Shown one piece after another: positions 1 to 13,500 of a DNA stretch of 64,000 nucleotides. The DNA is from Eopsaltria australis (taxonomy: Eukaryota > Chordata > Aves > Passeriformes > Petroicidae). The notes under the pieces were generated by a model. That model worked only from the letters and a program-made list of their open reading frames with translations, was not told the origin of the DNA and did no database searches. How positions within the stretch are numbered: position 1 is the stretch's first letter; every line of letters starts with the position of its first letter. A program made the position numbers and the translations under genes. The stretch lies in assembly GCA_034509425.1 (NCBI GenBank), contig JAVTVJ010000076.1, forward strand, positions 5,580,001 to 5,644,000, given 5' to 3'.

Positions 1-1899
1 ACACCAAATAAACAATGGTACGTGTCAATCAATGTGTATGTAGAAATTATTATATAAAAACTAAATAAATAATGTTATTATCAGCTTTATGTTAAACAAG
101 ATATCAGATGTTTCCCATATAAACTACAAACATATTTTTAAATATTACCCTAGGGTCTTTCTGCCAGCTTTATGACTTTTCTGCAGGCTCTTCTCTTTTT
201 CTATTCCCTGCCCCCCACCTCCCACCAAACAGAGGATTTTATTTCTGGGGATTTTTTCCATTCACACACTAATGGCAAAATACATTTTCAAACCACAGCT
301 GATTTTATTTTTAGATGTCTGTTTTAATAGTTTGCAATAGGGATTTTTAATGTATTTTCTATCTTCACCATTATTTGAAGCTTAAATATCAGATGGGACT
401 TTCATCAATGTACCATTTTATTACACATCCTAGCCCATCAAAGAGTGTAAGTTTTGTCTTTCATTTCAGAGAGGCCAACACTCCATGTAAATTTATTAAT
501 GCAAATGTTAAAATAAGCCTCATCAAACAAGGATCACTCCTCATCAAAACTTGAAACATTGTTATTCATCATTACTATATTTTACAGCCCTGCAGTTAGA
601 TCCTGTCAATATGAAAGAGTAATTTTTCATTTGATTTTAATTAATGTTGAGAGTAAGATCATTTTCTAGCTTTGTAATAAAATCAAAAAGCAATCAGACT
701 TGCCTGGCAAGATTTAGTGCTTAAAAACCTATAGAGAAGGACCTTGAATATCCTGAGTCCTCCAGGTGACAGGGACAGGCAGGTTCCCCTTATTCACAGT
801 CAACAAACAAGACTGTTTTACCTAGTTTGTTTAGTGTCTTTCTGAAGGAGTAAAGGGTTTCTGTGCTGTGTGAGCTCAGAATGGAAGTGTTGAACACAAG
901 TCTTCAAAGGGCTTTCAGCAGAGTAGGCAAGGCCTTTCTTTGTCCCTCAAAAGAGGGGCAAATGAGATGGTAATGAAACATGTTAAACCTAAATCACCTG
1001 CTGCACCTCCACACACTCCTATCTCACCTCCCTGCCATGAGATAGACTGGAAATCTCAGAGAGCATTCAAAAATTGCTAGTAAGGTTAAAAGACAATGAG
1101 TAATGCAGATCTTTTTAAAAAGACATGAAGTAGGTATTTTTAACAGGTGTTTTGGAAAAAAATTAGAAACAAGACATTTCTATAAAAAACTTCATTGGTT
1201 TAGTTAAAGACAAGGTGATTGCAAGTGCTCATGGATTAATTTTTGTTTCTACGTTCAAGCAGAATATTCTAACAACACAAGGCTTTTTTTCAATTTTCAA
1301 TTCAAAGCAACTAATTCCCATTATTTCAGTCAGATCGAAGAATCCAAAAGCCTTTGAGGATCAGTACTATAACACAGTAGAAAGATTTATCTCCTAAGCC
1401 AAACACAGTCATGAACAAAACTCAGTGGGAGCAAAGAAAACCAAAACCAACAAAGCTGATGAAAACTATGAATGATTGGTAAATGTTTAAAAATTATTTA
1501 TTAGGGTTTTTTACAATTATCAATTTTTCAATCACCTAAAATTATTCTATTAAAAAATCTGGGTCAAAAGAGCCAGTGAAAGTAGCAGTTCTCCTCTCAC
1601 ACTTGCAATGGAAATGAATTGTTTATTTTAAACAAATATTTAAAAAATGTTAGAAAACCCAGGCAATATAAAAGTATGGAAAATGTATCCATGAAATATC
1701 TCTAGTTAACAGGGAACAGGAAAATGGAGAACAGTTTTATGACAAAAAGAAGGACAATTTAAAAAAATTAAAGGTTATTTTCATCATGCAGACAAGAAAA
1801 GCAGTATCTTTTTTATCAGAAGATTTAAGTAACTGTGCTCCCACAGATACCAACATACCATTAAAAGAACTAGAAATACTACAATTATCTATGCACACA
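1..1899. other. Unique AT-rich non-coding sequence
   Basis: I see no gene, recognisable repeat or RNA gene in this stretch. It is AT-rich with ordinary short homopolymer runs. The only open frames are about 60 codons long, with no recognisable domain and no supporting splice or codon signal, so I treat them as chance. Confidence 0.6.
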
Positions 1900-2615
1900 T
1901 CTACTTGCAGATGACATAAAACTGGAAGAGTGACCATACACTGATGGTGATGATGCCATTCAGAGAGAGCTCAAAAGTCTGGAGAAATGGGCTGACAGGA
2001 GCCTCATGAAGTTCAACACTAGAAAATGCAGTCCTTCAATTGGGGAGGAACAAACCCTGGCACTAAACTCTGCTGGGGACCACTCAGCTGGAAAGAAGCG
2101 TGGCAGAAAAGGGCCTGCAGATTGTGGTGGTCACAAAGTTGAACATGACCCAACAAAAAGTCTTTGCTGCAAAAAAACCGTAATGGGTTGCACTAACAAA
2201 CTATTACCTAAAGCCTGATAGAGGTGATCCATCCCCTCAGCCCTGGTGAAGCCACAACTGGAGTTTTGTGTCCAGTTCTGAGCAACGCAGTTCAAGAAAG
2301 ACATAGATATTCAATATTTTTGTGTAGAATACATTTGCATTATTTGAGGTAATTTCAGTGCTGGAAAAGAAAAAAAAAAGTACACTCTCTACAGAAAGGC
2401 ACAATATATGTCCAGGAAATACAGGAAATTTCCCATGGAGGAGAAATATTTTTATGGTGAGGTTGGCCAAAGACCGGAATAGGTTGCATGGAAAGGTTGT
2501 GGAGTCTTTGTCCTTGGAGATATACAAAACCTAACAGGAAATGGTTGTATTTGAACATTCTCTAGCAGGTGCTAGATCTGCTGAGGTTCCTTCCCCCAGA
2601 AGCTGTTCTTTGATT
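1900..2615 (+). mobile_element. CR1 LINE fragment, 3' part of ORF2 plus 3' UTR
   Basis: A degraded chicken-repeat-1 (CR1) non-LTR retrotransposon. It opens in the reverse-transcriptase region at the active-site box (ttgcagatgac, about 1905, reading L-A-D-D), followed by the conserved stretch for 'aa-tgggctgacaggagcctcatgaagttcaac' type sequence near 1985-2013. The segment at 2230-2300 is the usual 'cctcagccctggtgaagcc...tgtccagttctg' block, and 2455-2600 is the 3' part ending in a 'gaggttccttccccc' form of the CR1 tail. Frameshifts and stops break the coding frame, so it cannot encode a working enzyme. The 5' part is missing, as is usual for CR1 because reverse transcription often stops early. 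The exact 3' end is blurred by mutation. Confidence 0.85.
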
Positions 2616-5600
2616 ACATGTTTGTGTGACATATTTACATGGTGACATCCATAGATTATGAAAGAAAATGGTGTACTTCTAGAATATATAGAGCTAGGAT
2701 ATGAATCATAACTTTCATGTGGAAATTATGGTTTGGTTTTGTCTCTTGTATTGTGCAAATGATACAAATGTTCATCCACCTCTAGGCTGGGTCATTGTCT
2801 AAGCAATGGCATTAAATACTAGTGAAGAAATCATTAATGCCATCTGATTAATAACATCTCCTTTGAAATCTTAAAATAATAATAACCAAGACTTCAAAAC
2901 ACTGAGGATGGGAGACTTATGAACACATGAAGAAGTCTGCACTTGGTCACCCTGAATTTCCTTTATAGTTAATAGAAAAAAAAGTTGACAGGATTTGGGA
3001 CCCCTGATGAATTTTACAAATTTACTTTAAGACAGTATTAATTGCTGCTTATAAGTGCCTCAAGAGACTCCAGGATGCAAACAATTTACATTTAAAAATC
3101 ATCTTATTATCAGCAGTACCAAGAGCCCGACTTCTCCCTCCACAAACCTGAGACTTGGACAGAACACAAAAAATTGCGATGCTGATCTCCCAAAGTGTTG
3201 GTCTTTCATAACTAATGAATACACAGAGTTAGCCAAATACCCTTAAATAACTAACCAAAATGTAATGAAGATTTTAGATAACAGAACTAAGACAAGTTCT
3301 TTGAATTGTTGGAAGAAAGTTTTAAGAATGTCTTGTTTTATTTAAGGCACGTATATACATATATGTAATCTGGCAGTTGTTTATTAGTGTGTATATTTAC
3401 ACAAAATGTTGTAATGGTAATAATTAATCCCTCATTTTTGTAGACAGAAATCACATCTAGTATTTTCTCTTTTTGACCATCCTGAGTATCCTTTCCCTTT
3501 TGCCTACAGGCAAGAAGAGTTGTGTAAAAGGAAACCTAGTTCTCAGAGTTTGGAGTTCTGGAGTTTTTTTCTCTTTATGGGTGACTTTTTTTCTTCTTCT
3601 TCTTTTTCATTACGTTCCTTTAGTATTAGTCATGGTATCCCTCACTATTCCAGTCATTTCTGACCTCCAGTCTTGGGTTTGTATTAGGCTGCCTCTCCTG
3701 AATGGTTTCTGCTATCAGAAGACTTACACTTTCTACTACCAGAAGGAATCCACTGAAGGATTTGGTTATTGCAATGCCTTACTCAAAGAATCCTGAACTC
3801 CTGGGATGGAATCCTGAATTAGGTGATTAGGTGCTGTTAAGGAAAAAAAAAAAATTCATGACAGCTAGTGCAATGAGTGGAAGGCATAGATCATCCAAGT
3901 AATAAAGAATGCTGATGACAAAAATGTATATTAGATCCTAGCTTTCCCTGAGCCTCAAAATCAAACTTCAGGCTGTGGAAAGCCACCTGATATCTTTGAT
4001 TGGAATCTCCATCTCCAAAACATGCTGTGTAATTAGACACCTGAATCTTTCTTTCAGAAGTGGAAATAAGGATCATGCTTCTCTTTTAACACACTGGCAT
4101 AGCTAGAGAAGAAAAGCAGCCCTATGTTTTTAACTTAACAGTACTTCCCTCATTATAAATGTGAGAGACCACAGTTCATCTCTGTGAAGACTTTAACTCA
4201 CCTTTCTTTCCATCTGCCAAGTATCCAGCTGCAGTTCAAAGCTGTGTATATATGTAATAGCAGCTTTAAAATTAAGGAGAGAAAGCATTTATCTTGCTCC
4301 AGCTGTAATATTTTGTAAGAAGTGTTAAAGGTTCATAGGATCCAAAGTAAAAAAGAACAAGCTTACTTGATAAGCATGTGTCAAAAGGAAGGAAGAGGGG
4401 AAGAAAGCAGCAGAAATATAGAATTGGATATCAACATCTCCTTCCAAAACTGCTTATATATTTCATCTAATTTGTTAGTGAAACATTTAATCAATTCCTA
4501 CAGGATTGTAAGTGGACCATAGAGGCTGTATCTATGGTTAAATCTAATGGAGGATAAACATGTTCATGGGTATTAATAAAGGCTATGTCAGTCCTGAAAT
4601 CCAGAAGAGACAAAAATTTAAAAAAATAATAAAAGCCCAAAAAAAACCCCTCATGTTACAAAATACTTTCTCTCATATTCAAAACAATAAATGTCTGCAT
4701 CAAATTCAAGAAATGGAATTGGAGAGGGTGTCTCTTCTTGAATGTCACTAAAAGCTTGCAAAATTTTGTGGAAGGTGAGTTTTCTGAAAGCTTTTGCTCT
4801 ACAAAATTGCATCCTCACAGTTCTGTCAGCAAATTGAGTAATAATCCATTTGTAGAATGACTGTTCTCTTTCTACGCCAGGGCTGCACATGCTGTCTCTC
4901 TTGAGATTTCTCTTTCCTTTTTCAAGCTCCATGATCTTTTGCAACCATCAAAATCACCCTTAACAGGAGGAAAAGGCCTCTCTCTCCTCAGCTTTTGGCA
5001 CTACTTCGGCCTGATACCTAGAGTGGAAGAAAACAGCAGTGTTGAACTAGGAGTTAGGCAGGAAAGACAGCTTAAACTATGAGCAAAAATTGGATGGAAA
5101 GAAGGCAAACTGCTCTAGGTAAAAATCTTCGCAAGGGTATTATGTGAAAGAAAAGGAATTCCTAAAGTGCTACTTATGTTGTCAGCTGCTGGTGTTAATG
5201 AACAGCACAGACATAAACACAAAAGATTGATGGCCAAAAGGAGGTTGTCTGCTGTAGACTCAGATCAATATAATGCAAACCAAACCAAAGAGGCATGTCC
5301 TGGAGATACACATCTGAGTCAAATAAAATATAACCTGTGAACTCTGAAGATTCCAACATAACATTCAGCCGGAGAACTGGCACCAACATCCTGGAAACTT
5401 TATATAGATACCCTGGAAGAATTTGGCCTTGAATGAATAGAATCCACATTTGTAAGGAAGCCTGCTTGAAGGAAATAATTTATCTCCTTTACGAATGAAT
5501 GTAACATTTTATGCCTCGTGACAAGTGCAAAATCACATCCACTGCATACAGGACACTTATTTAAATCAAAGATGTTCAAGTTAGCACTGCATCATTTAAT

Positions 5601-8600
5601 GAAAAGTGTTAAACAAAAAGGTTAACTAATCCTGAGTAGGTCACAGAGTTAATAACCTAAGAATACTCATTGAATTAGCTTTCCAAATTTATCATGTCAT
5701 CCCCTGAGTAAAATTTCAAAGTAAAGATAATGAGGCTGTGTGGAAGAATAACAGATGTGGAGTATTACAAGCTAGTAAACTGCATTTCATGCACTCATAG
5801 AGTTAAAGTATAAAGGGAATATACTGACTTCCACATAGCTCCTTATTACAGCAACAGCTTGAGCTAGACTAACAATCTTGAAATGTTTTTAAAAAAAATC
5901 TTATTTTCTACCTTCAAGGATACATGTGCCCTTGAAGCAACTTAGATTATAAACAAGCTTACAAAGTGGTCAACATGAAGAAGAGACCTAATTTTCATTT
6001 TTGTCTCCTAGGAAATCGAGTCTCATAAAAAGTAGGTTAAAAAGTCTGTGGGCCTATCTCCAAAGCTTTGAATTTCTGAGCTAATACCTATATAGCGCCA
6101 AACTATGTACAAAAAACCTGTTTCTGAATTCCAGCCTATTCTGTATTTCTTCTGCATATGTTCCTACAGATACTCACGGCTGAAAAGCATCTCGTACTCA
6201 AAGCTTACAACCAAGGGAGGGCCTTTTACAGTTTTTGAAATGGGCAAAACTTTCATGATAATAAATGAAACTAGAAGATGTAAATGAATGTAGAACACAA
6301 TTAAAAATGATAGGATTTATCATACCATGATTGTAATATTATACCAGATTGTAAAGATTAGAAACTTGAGGGAAGGACCTGGAAGAAGGAAATGTTTGAT
6401 TAACATGAAATGTCAAGAGTGCAACCCCAAACATGAGCAATATTTTGGGTACCATTGTGGGTTGCTGTATAATTCTGAACTCAGCATTAGAGATCTGGTC
6501 ACTATTGCTGAGTTCATTTCACTCTTTTAACTTTAATGCCACCAAAATGGGGGCAAAATATCCATCCATTTTGGTCCCAGTGATAATATTTGGAATGGAA
6601 GTCATTCACATTAACACAGAAATTTAAGAGCCATCAGTGAAAGCATGGTAACTCACTGCATTCATTTTTAACCCACAGGAGATGCAAGGTCACTTACCAC
6701 AGATCAACAGTTTCCACTGCAAGCATAGCTGAGTGAATAACCTGACATTTGCAAAAGATAGGAGCATACAAAAGGAGAATCATGGCAGCTCATCAGCCAA
6801 GCAGTAAATTGGCTGATTTACAATAACTTGCCTATCTTCCATATGTCAGTGCATGATTTGAATACAGACAGATACTTAAAGACACTAAATTGTGAGGTGG
6901 GAAGGTATAGAGACTAGAGTAAGAGAAGCACATGTCAAGTATCTAGGGGCACAAAGAAATATAGCAAAGATATGAAGGTTCAAGAAGGCGTAGACAAATG
7001 CTGCAGTTTAGACTTGATTGAAAAACAGGTGTCAGGGACAGAACAAGAGGAGCAGGTAAAAACACGTCCGCAGTGACAAAGGGGAAAGATGGTCACAACT
7101 GGATTGATATTAAAAAAGGAAAGCTTTGTTTGTCTCTTTTGTTAACTTTGTATCATGTAAGTGGTTTTGTATCTCTATTTGAAATCAACTTTTAACCTTT
7201 TTTCTTCTTTTTTCTTTATTTTTTTTTTTCTGAAAATGAAGGTGTCTGAAACAAACTCATCCACAGTAGAAACATATTCCCTGAACTGCCATGTCAAAAG
7301 TACGATTTTTCTGAGAAAACACTCCAGGAATAAAAGTACAGCATGAAAAATAAACAACTCATTTATCTCATTTACAGATTTATTTGCTATTAGTAAATAT
7401 CTTGCAGTTCTAGCACTGTTTGCATTATGCTCATTTTTCTTATGTATCTATTTGTCAAGAAAATTAGTTTTTTACATTGATTTTTCTAAAATCTAAGATT
7501 ATTTGAGTACAATTCAAGTCTTATTTAACATGAGTAGAACATTTCTTGTAACCTTAAAAGCTTTAATTGAAGTTCCTAACTGCTGCCATCTACATTTTGT
7601 CTCTACTCTGCTGTTTCAACATGTATCTGATTTCTGCTTTTTTTACTACATACTAAAACCTGAGCTCTCTGTACAGCCTGTTTCACTCAGAATGCTAAGA
7701 GGTGATTATCTCAGACAGAATTATGCTTAGCAGTAAAAAAGTAGAACCTCAGGTAAATTTGTGAACTATACTCTTTAGTAATTTTGTCCTGTTCTGACTG
7801 GAAGATGGACATAAATTTCTATCTGTTTATTCCAAATTTTGAACTACTAGGCTAAAAAATGTTGATGCTGGAGATATTAAGAGAAGACTCTCATAACTTC
7901 TAATTTACTCTAAAAATGTGTGAGCTGGGTTTTGCTCTAACTTTTCAGTCATTTTATGGTTTTTAAGACTACCCTTGATACTCAGATTCTCAAAAATTAA
8001 AAGCAGTGATAACCTGTGAGCAACAAATGGAATGAAAACAGTCATAAGCATAGGAATTAAAGTCAAATCAGTCTTCAGAAGAGTGTCTCGGCCCCTAATA
8101 TCTAGGCCATTCCCCTAAAATATTTTCTTAACCTGAAGTCTTAAATTCTGAAGTTTACAATCACTTTTCTGGTTGTCCTCTGTTATAACGATTAGAATTT
8201 TTTCCCTGTAGTCCACTAGTAATTTCTTTTAATATATGATTTCACATCGTGCTCACACCAAAAAGAATAGAAGGAAAAATAACTCCTTTCATGTTTTCTG
8301 CGGATTTGAAGACTACAACTATATGTTTCTTCACTGTCTTCTGCCTTGATTAAATAATCTTTCTTTTTCAAACTCACTATATCTTTTAAACCTCTTAATA
8401 TTCTTGCAAGGCTCTGGATTTTTTCTTACTTGTCCAAATCTGTCTTGGCATTCTAAAGAAATAACTCATTCTATGGGGAATTTGCATGATGTTTGGCAAA
8501 CATCTGTGAAAATAGTACCTTGCTATTCTCTCATTGTAACCATTGTAGTAGAAGTTACCATGCATTCTAGGAGAAAAATCAAATGCTAACTAGTCAAACA

Positions 8601-8695
8601 GGATTTTGCAGACTGGAACACATACTATCAATGAAGAAATAGTTATTGGAAAGCTGTATAGCACACCAGAAAATTGACACAGGCAATCAAAATCT
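2616..8695. other. Unique AT-rich non-coding sequence
   Basis: About 6 kb with no recognised gene, RNA gene or transposon. Scattered T and A runs occur, for example the T-rich stretch at 7197-7231. The open frames are 60-107 codons, low in complexity or cysteine/phenylalanine-rich, and lack recognisable motifs. An 84-codon minus-strand frame near 5.2-5.4 kb was looked at and not recognised. Old, unrecognisable repeats may be present. Confidence 0.55.
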
Positions 8696-8699
8696 GTAT

Positions 8700-9687
8700 C
8701 ACAAGACAATACAAAATCCTGTACCAGTGGTACAAAGTCCAGAAGAAGACTGCTCACTAGTAGTGCACCCCAGAGGTTAATGCTGCAGCCAACACTGTTT
8801 AACATCTTCCTTGATGACCTGTACAGTGGGGTGGACTGCACCCTAGGCAAGTTCATGGATGGTGCAAAACCAAGAGCCCTTATTTATTGACTTGAAGAGT
8901 GGAGCTGGAAAACTGAGCAGAGAGTTATCCCATGAAGTTTAGCGAGAGGAAATTCCAGTTCCAGCCTGTGAGGAGGAAAAAAAATCATAGACTGGTTTGG
9001 AAGAGACCTTTAAAGGACCTTTTTAGTGAGACCTTCAAGCAACTGAACAGACTGGGCTTTACCAGCTGGAAAAGAGGCCGACAGAGAGGGATGAGGCGGA
9101 CAACAAGCAAAGCAGCTGCCAGAAATGTGTTTTGTGGCAAAGAATGCCAACAGCTCTCTGGGCTGCTTAGGCAGAATTGTCATCAGTTCAGGTGAGGGGA
9201 CCCTCACTCTCTGTTGTGTCCTGGTAAGACAGCAGTGTCCAGTGATGGACTGTCCAGTATAAGATCGAAAAGGACCATTGGAGCAAGTCTAGCATGTGGT
9301 TACTAAGGGCTTTGAACACTTTCATGTGATGATCGATAAGAGACATAAAAGAGTTGGGACCAATCAGCATTGAGAAGAGATGGCTCAGGGGTCTCATCCA
9401 TGTGTTGAAGAGTCTGATGGGGGCATTGTAAAAGACAGACTCAGCAGCACCCACTCGCAGGGCAGCAGGCAGTGGGAGCACATTAAAAAAAATAAAATCC
9501 CATCTGAACACTTGTTTTTTCATATGAGGGTGATTTAACTTTGACACAGGTTGCCCAGGGAGACTGTGAAGTCTTTAATAATGAAATATTTAAAACTTGA
9601 ATGGTCCTGGCTAACCTGCTGTGGATGACCCCGGTATAAAAAATTTCAAGAGGTCCCTTGTAACACAATGATTCTGTGATTCTGTGA
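8700..9687 (+). mobile_element. CR1 LINE fragment with intact 3' tail
   Basis: A 5'-truncated CR1 copy. It begins in the reverse-transcriptase domain at the 'tagtgcaccccagaggtt' block (near 8760, the region for the G-x-PQG-type motif), continues with the conserved 'ttgatgacctgtacagt' segment, and then runs through the C-terminal part of ORF2 (9140-9400) and the 3' UTR (9520-9660). It finishes at 9670-9687 with the typical tail attctgtg repeated twice, so the 3' terminus is well defined. The active-site aspartate pair is altered (the codons near 8855 read M-D-G in place of the usual A-D-D), and frameshifts occur throughout, so the copy is dead. A short piece near 8983-9019 reads like a CR1 tail in the opposite orientation. 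Confidence 0.88.
8983..9019 (-). mobile_element. Possible inverted CR1 3'-tail scrap inside the forward CR1
   Basis: The run from aatcatagactggtttgg to tttaaaggacc matches the reverse complement of a CR1 3' end (normally 'tagatgacctttaa...aaccattctatgatt'). It sits inside the forward CR1, between its reverse-transcriptase part and its C-terminal part. It is only about 37 bases long, so it could be a nested insertion, a rearrangement or coincidence. Confidence 0.4.
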
Positions 9688-10519
9688 AAAAGGATTCAAA
9701 AGAATGAACATATTCTTCTCAGAGAAGTCTGATAAAGGGAAAGAAGTCTGGTGAAGAAAACGAGAAGCATTAAAAAAAATAGCAATGGAAAAGGGTGGAA
9801 AGGGTAAATAAGCCCAAGAGCAAAACTGTTGCCCAGTAGAAGCTCCTTGGAGATTTAGATTTGGCTTGAAACAATTTATTTTTAGATCATCTACTCCTAC
9901 AATCTGAAATGCCCCAAAGTAGCAACTATCACCAATGACAATATTGCAAATAACAGTAACATGGGAGATAAATATAAACTTGATAATTTTTTGCTGCTTA
10001 CAGCACTCTGTCCTTTTCACCTCCCTGATTATATCAGTAAGATAAGATTAAATGCCTCTAAATATTTTTCAGGTCTTATCAGTATTTTTAAACCAGAATT
10101 ATTTCTTTCTATTCAAGATTCAAAGTGAGGCTGGTAAGACACACATATATTCATAATTTTTAAAGGAAATAAGAAAAAAATAGTACAAGTTAAACACATA
10201 ATAAAACCTGTAGTTTGAGTAAGAAGACACAATTCCAGAAGTAAATCATATCATGCCTCATGTTGTCATGTCCTCACTTTATTCTCTAAAGCAAATGGAG
10301 TGTGAGTGGAGAGGAACAAATCTTTGAACAACCACAACTGCATCAAAATGATGAGTTTCTATGAAGTGAATGTTCCACAGGAGATTGGAAATGGATAATA
10401 TGCACCTCAAATCTACATGGTGAAAGAAAAAAAAAGAAAGAGAGAAGAAAGGAAAAAATACCAGAGAGCATTCATACTCATGAAATCTCTTTGAAACTGA
10501 ACAAAAGGTTTAAGTGGCC

Positions 10520-10550
10520 TGCCTGCATTTCTGATGAAAAAATGCAGGCA
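10520..10550. repeat. Perfect 11-bp inverted repeat (hairpin)
   Basis: The arms tgcctgcattt (10520-10530) and aaatgcaggca (10540-10550) are exact reverse complements separated by a 9-base loop. The stem does not extend further on either side. It is too short for an ordinary microRNA precursor, and no T-run terminator or promoter element is obvious. It may be a chance hairpin or the remnant of a short palindromic element. Confidence 0.75.
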
Positions 10551-13500
10551 TACTAACCCTTTTCTGACAGTGATGAAAACCACAGCTGATGTGGCCTAAA
10601 ATACAATGAATCCTATTTTCATTTTGCTTTGTTCACTCCCTATATTGTTCAGTTTCTTGCCTTTAAGTAAAACCCTGCAGTACCTTCTTTGTAAGGGTGA
10701 AGTTGAAGAATGCTCCTCTGTAGGACACAGATTTACCTAAAAATTAAAAATTAAAGACTGAGTATTGGTGGTTGGATTTATTCATCATAACCTGGCATAA
10801 TTTCCCCCCTTCCCCCCACCCCAGTTTCTAAATTAAACTCCTTAGATTGCCATTTTTATTATGCACATTGTTTGGCCTGTAGGAACCTAAACAGTCAAAA
10901 CAATGAAATACAATGTACAGCTCCAAATAATAAATACGAACTGCTGCAAATGCCATGTGCACTGATAGATATATGAGTCAATCTTGGCAAGGCAGTTTAA
11001 AATGTTGCTTTCCTTAGCTGTCCTCCTTTTACCTCTACCAAATACAGATGCTGTCCTGAAGTGGAGCCACAACAGGAGGAACCTGAGTGCTCTAATTAGT
11101 GGTTAAATATATTTCCTTCTGCTACCACTAATAACGGAGCTTTCTTTGTCTGCTGAAAATTTCCTAGAACAAATCTGTTAGACCATTAGCCATTTAATCA
11201 AACTCATCTATCGTATCCACAGAGAAATCCAGAGTTTCATCCTTGTACCTGCACCACTAATCATAAGGTCTAATCACCAAACCAGGATCTGTCTTGCTTA
11301 GAGTCTGTCAGAGACCAGAAGAAGAAGTCTTGGCTACTTAAGAATCATCTACAGAGAATGTCAGACACATTAGACTACACCAGATTTTCTTATGTCTCTC
11401 AATTAAACATTGGGAATGAAAGTCTAAGAACGAGAACATCTTAGAGAAATCCATGAAGAAAATAATTGCAAACAAATATTTAATTTTATATTTGGAAACA
11501 AAATAATCTGTAGAACTCCTTGTAGTGAAGGTATACGTATCTTGATAACAAAAGCTGCTTGCACCTGTGAGTATACAAAGGAATCACTGAAGTCTCCTTG
11601 TCATCCCTCTGGCCATTCTGCCCAGAGATTTCAGAAACAAAAATAATGTAGCATGGTGCATGGAGAAAAAATGCTTGCCCTCTGCACGTAAGTACAGATG
11701 GAAAAAAATATTGCCAAGCCTGGTAATTATTTTTATTAGTTAGCAAGGATATTTGCATCATTTATTCAGGATAGTTAATAATTATTTTTCTTTAAGAAAT
11801 AATTAGAAATAACTCCTCTAAAAGAGGGGAAGTATGCTGCAGTTCACATTGTGAACACCACAAGATTTTGGAAAGCTTGTTTCCTAGAGTCTACAGGACA
11901 ATACAAACACAGAAGAAAATAATTGCAAAGAATATGGGCAGGAGCCTGAACTTCATGGAGGGATTGCTAGAGATGACCTGAGAATGAGATAGCAAGAGTC
12001 AGACTACCAGGGAAGCAGACAGTACTTCCTGAGGACCAGAGGTAACTGAGAAGATGTTTCTGATACCTGGTAATGTGGGTCAATTGCAAGAAAAGGCCAC
12101 AGACAAGAATTTGCCTTCAGTGATATAGTGAGCCAAAGGCAAATTTCCATTTACCTAATTTCAAGTATTTTTGGCTTATACTCAAAATCTGGTTTGGTAT
12201 TTTTTGAAGCGGGTGTATTTAAAACACTTTCTGATTTTTGGTGAGTAAAGAGAAGGTCTAAAAACTTCTGTCTCAAAGCTATCCTGCTGACTCAGAGTCC
12301 GATGAAAACAAATGAGGGTTTTTTCCTCTATTCATAGCAATCTGGAAGATATTAATGATGGCATATGGTCCATTGTTCAGCACTATGACAGATTTTTTCC
12401 AGATTATGACTTTGCATCAAAGCATGACTTACATGCTGAGTGTACTACGTGTTATTAATTCATTAATTTGTATGTGTCTGAAACTGTCTAGTGCTTTTCG
12501 TAGCACAAGGTAACAATTTCAATGTCTGACTGAAAAGAACAAAATCAATTTTGAGAAAAATATTAGGCTTATATACTATACTTTTACTTCTTTTATTTTT
12601 TTCTCCTGATTAGATCTTATATGAAAGATGCCATATGACTGACCCCAGAATAATTCTGTTAAACGTCTGAATTAATTGTCATTTCTGCAACATTCATCTG
12701 CAAACAAGGAGAGACTACAACTCGTGTCTTTGTCACTTTTACTTTTTCCCCAAAATTTCTAATTCCGGAAATTTTGGAATTTTTTGAAAAAAAACCCCAG
12801 CAAGACTGACAGGTGAGAAGGTTTGAAGAAATGTCATTAAAAAAATTCTCAAAGAATTAGACATTTAAGAGAAATTTTCTGTCGGTGCTTTTGCACTTGT
12901 GAAAACAATCATGAAGAGTAACGCATGTTTTTACTTACAGGGAATACCAACAAGTATTCTCAGATAGGCAAAACATGATTATTTCATTTTACGGATGAAA
13001 AAAATTGGTTTTCTCTCTTTTATCTAATGTCTGTGAATTTCCCTCCAGAAAGCCACTAAGTGTCACACACTTATTTGTGTCAGAGTTTCTTCTAGAAGAC
13101 AGATATCCTAATTCCATCTGCTCCACTGAAAAGTTGCAGACCAAATACAAAAGCCACCAAACTTCAAGAAACAATTGTATATGATAATTTTTATAGTTAC
13201 AATTTCAACAAGTATTTTTATTTTCATTTAGACATTCCACAAGGATTGAAATTAATGATGTAAACATTAAAGTCTTTGAAACAAATGTGTCTGGAAACAG
13301 ATGTGTTACTGATGAATACAAAATAAAACTATTTTTCATAGGACTTTCCATCTGGAGAAGACAATTATTGCATGTTCTATATTATATCAACATCTACCAT
13401 AGGCAGAATTTGCAACAAGATAGAGACACTATTAGCTCTCAACATTTCTTTGAGTTTGAGTGCATCATGATTTAAGAACCAGTTATGTCCCAATCTGGAA

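Noticed and set aside
9646..10020. A 124-codon minus-strand frame
   Set aside because: It overlaps the CR1 tail and has no domain.
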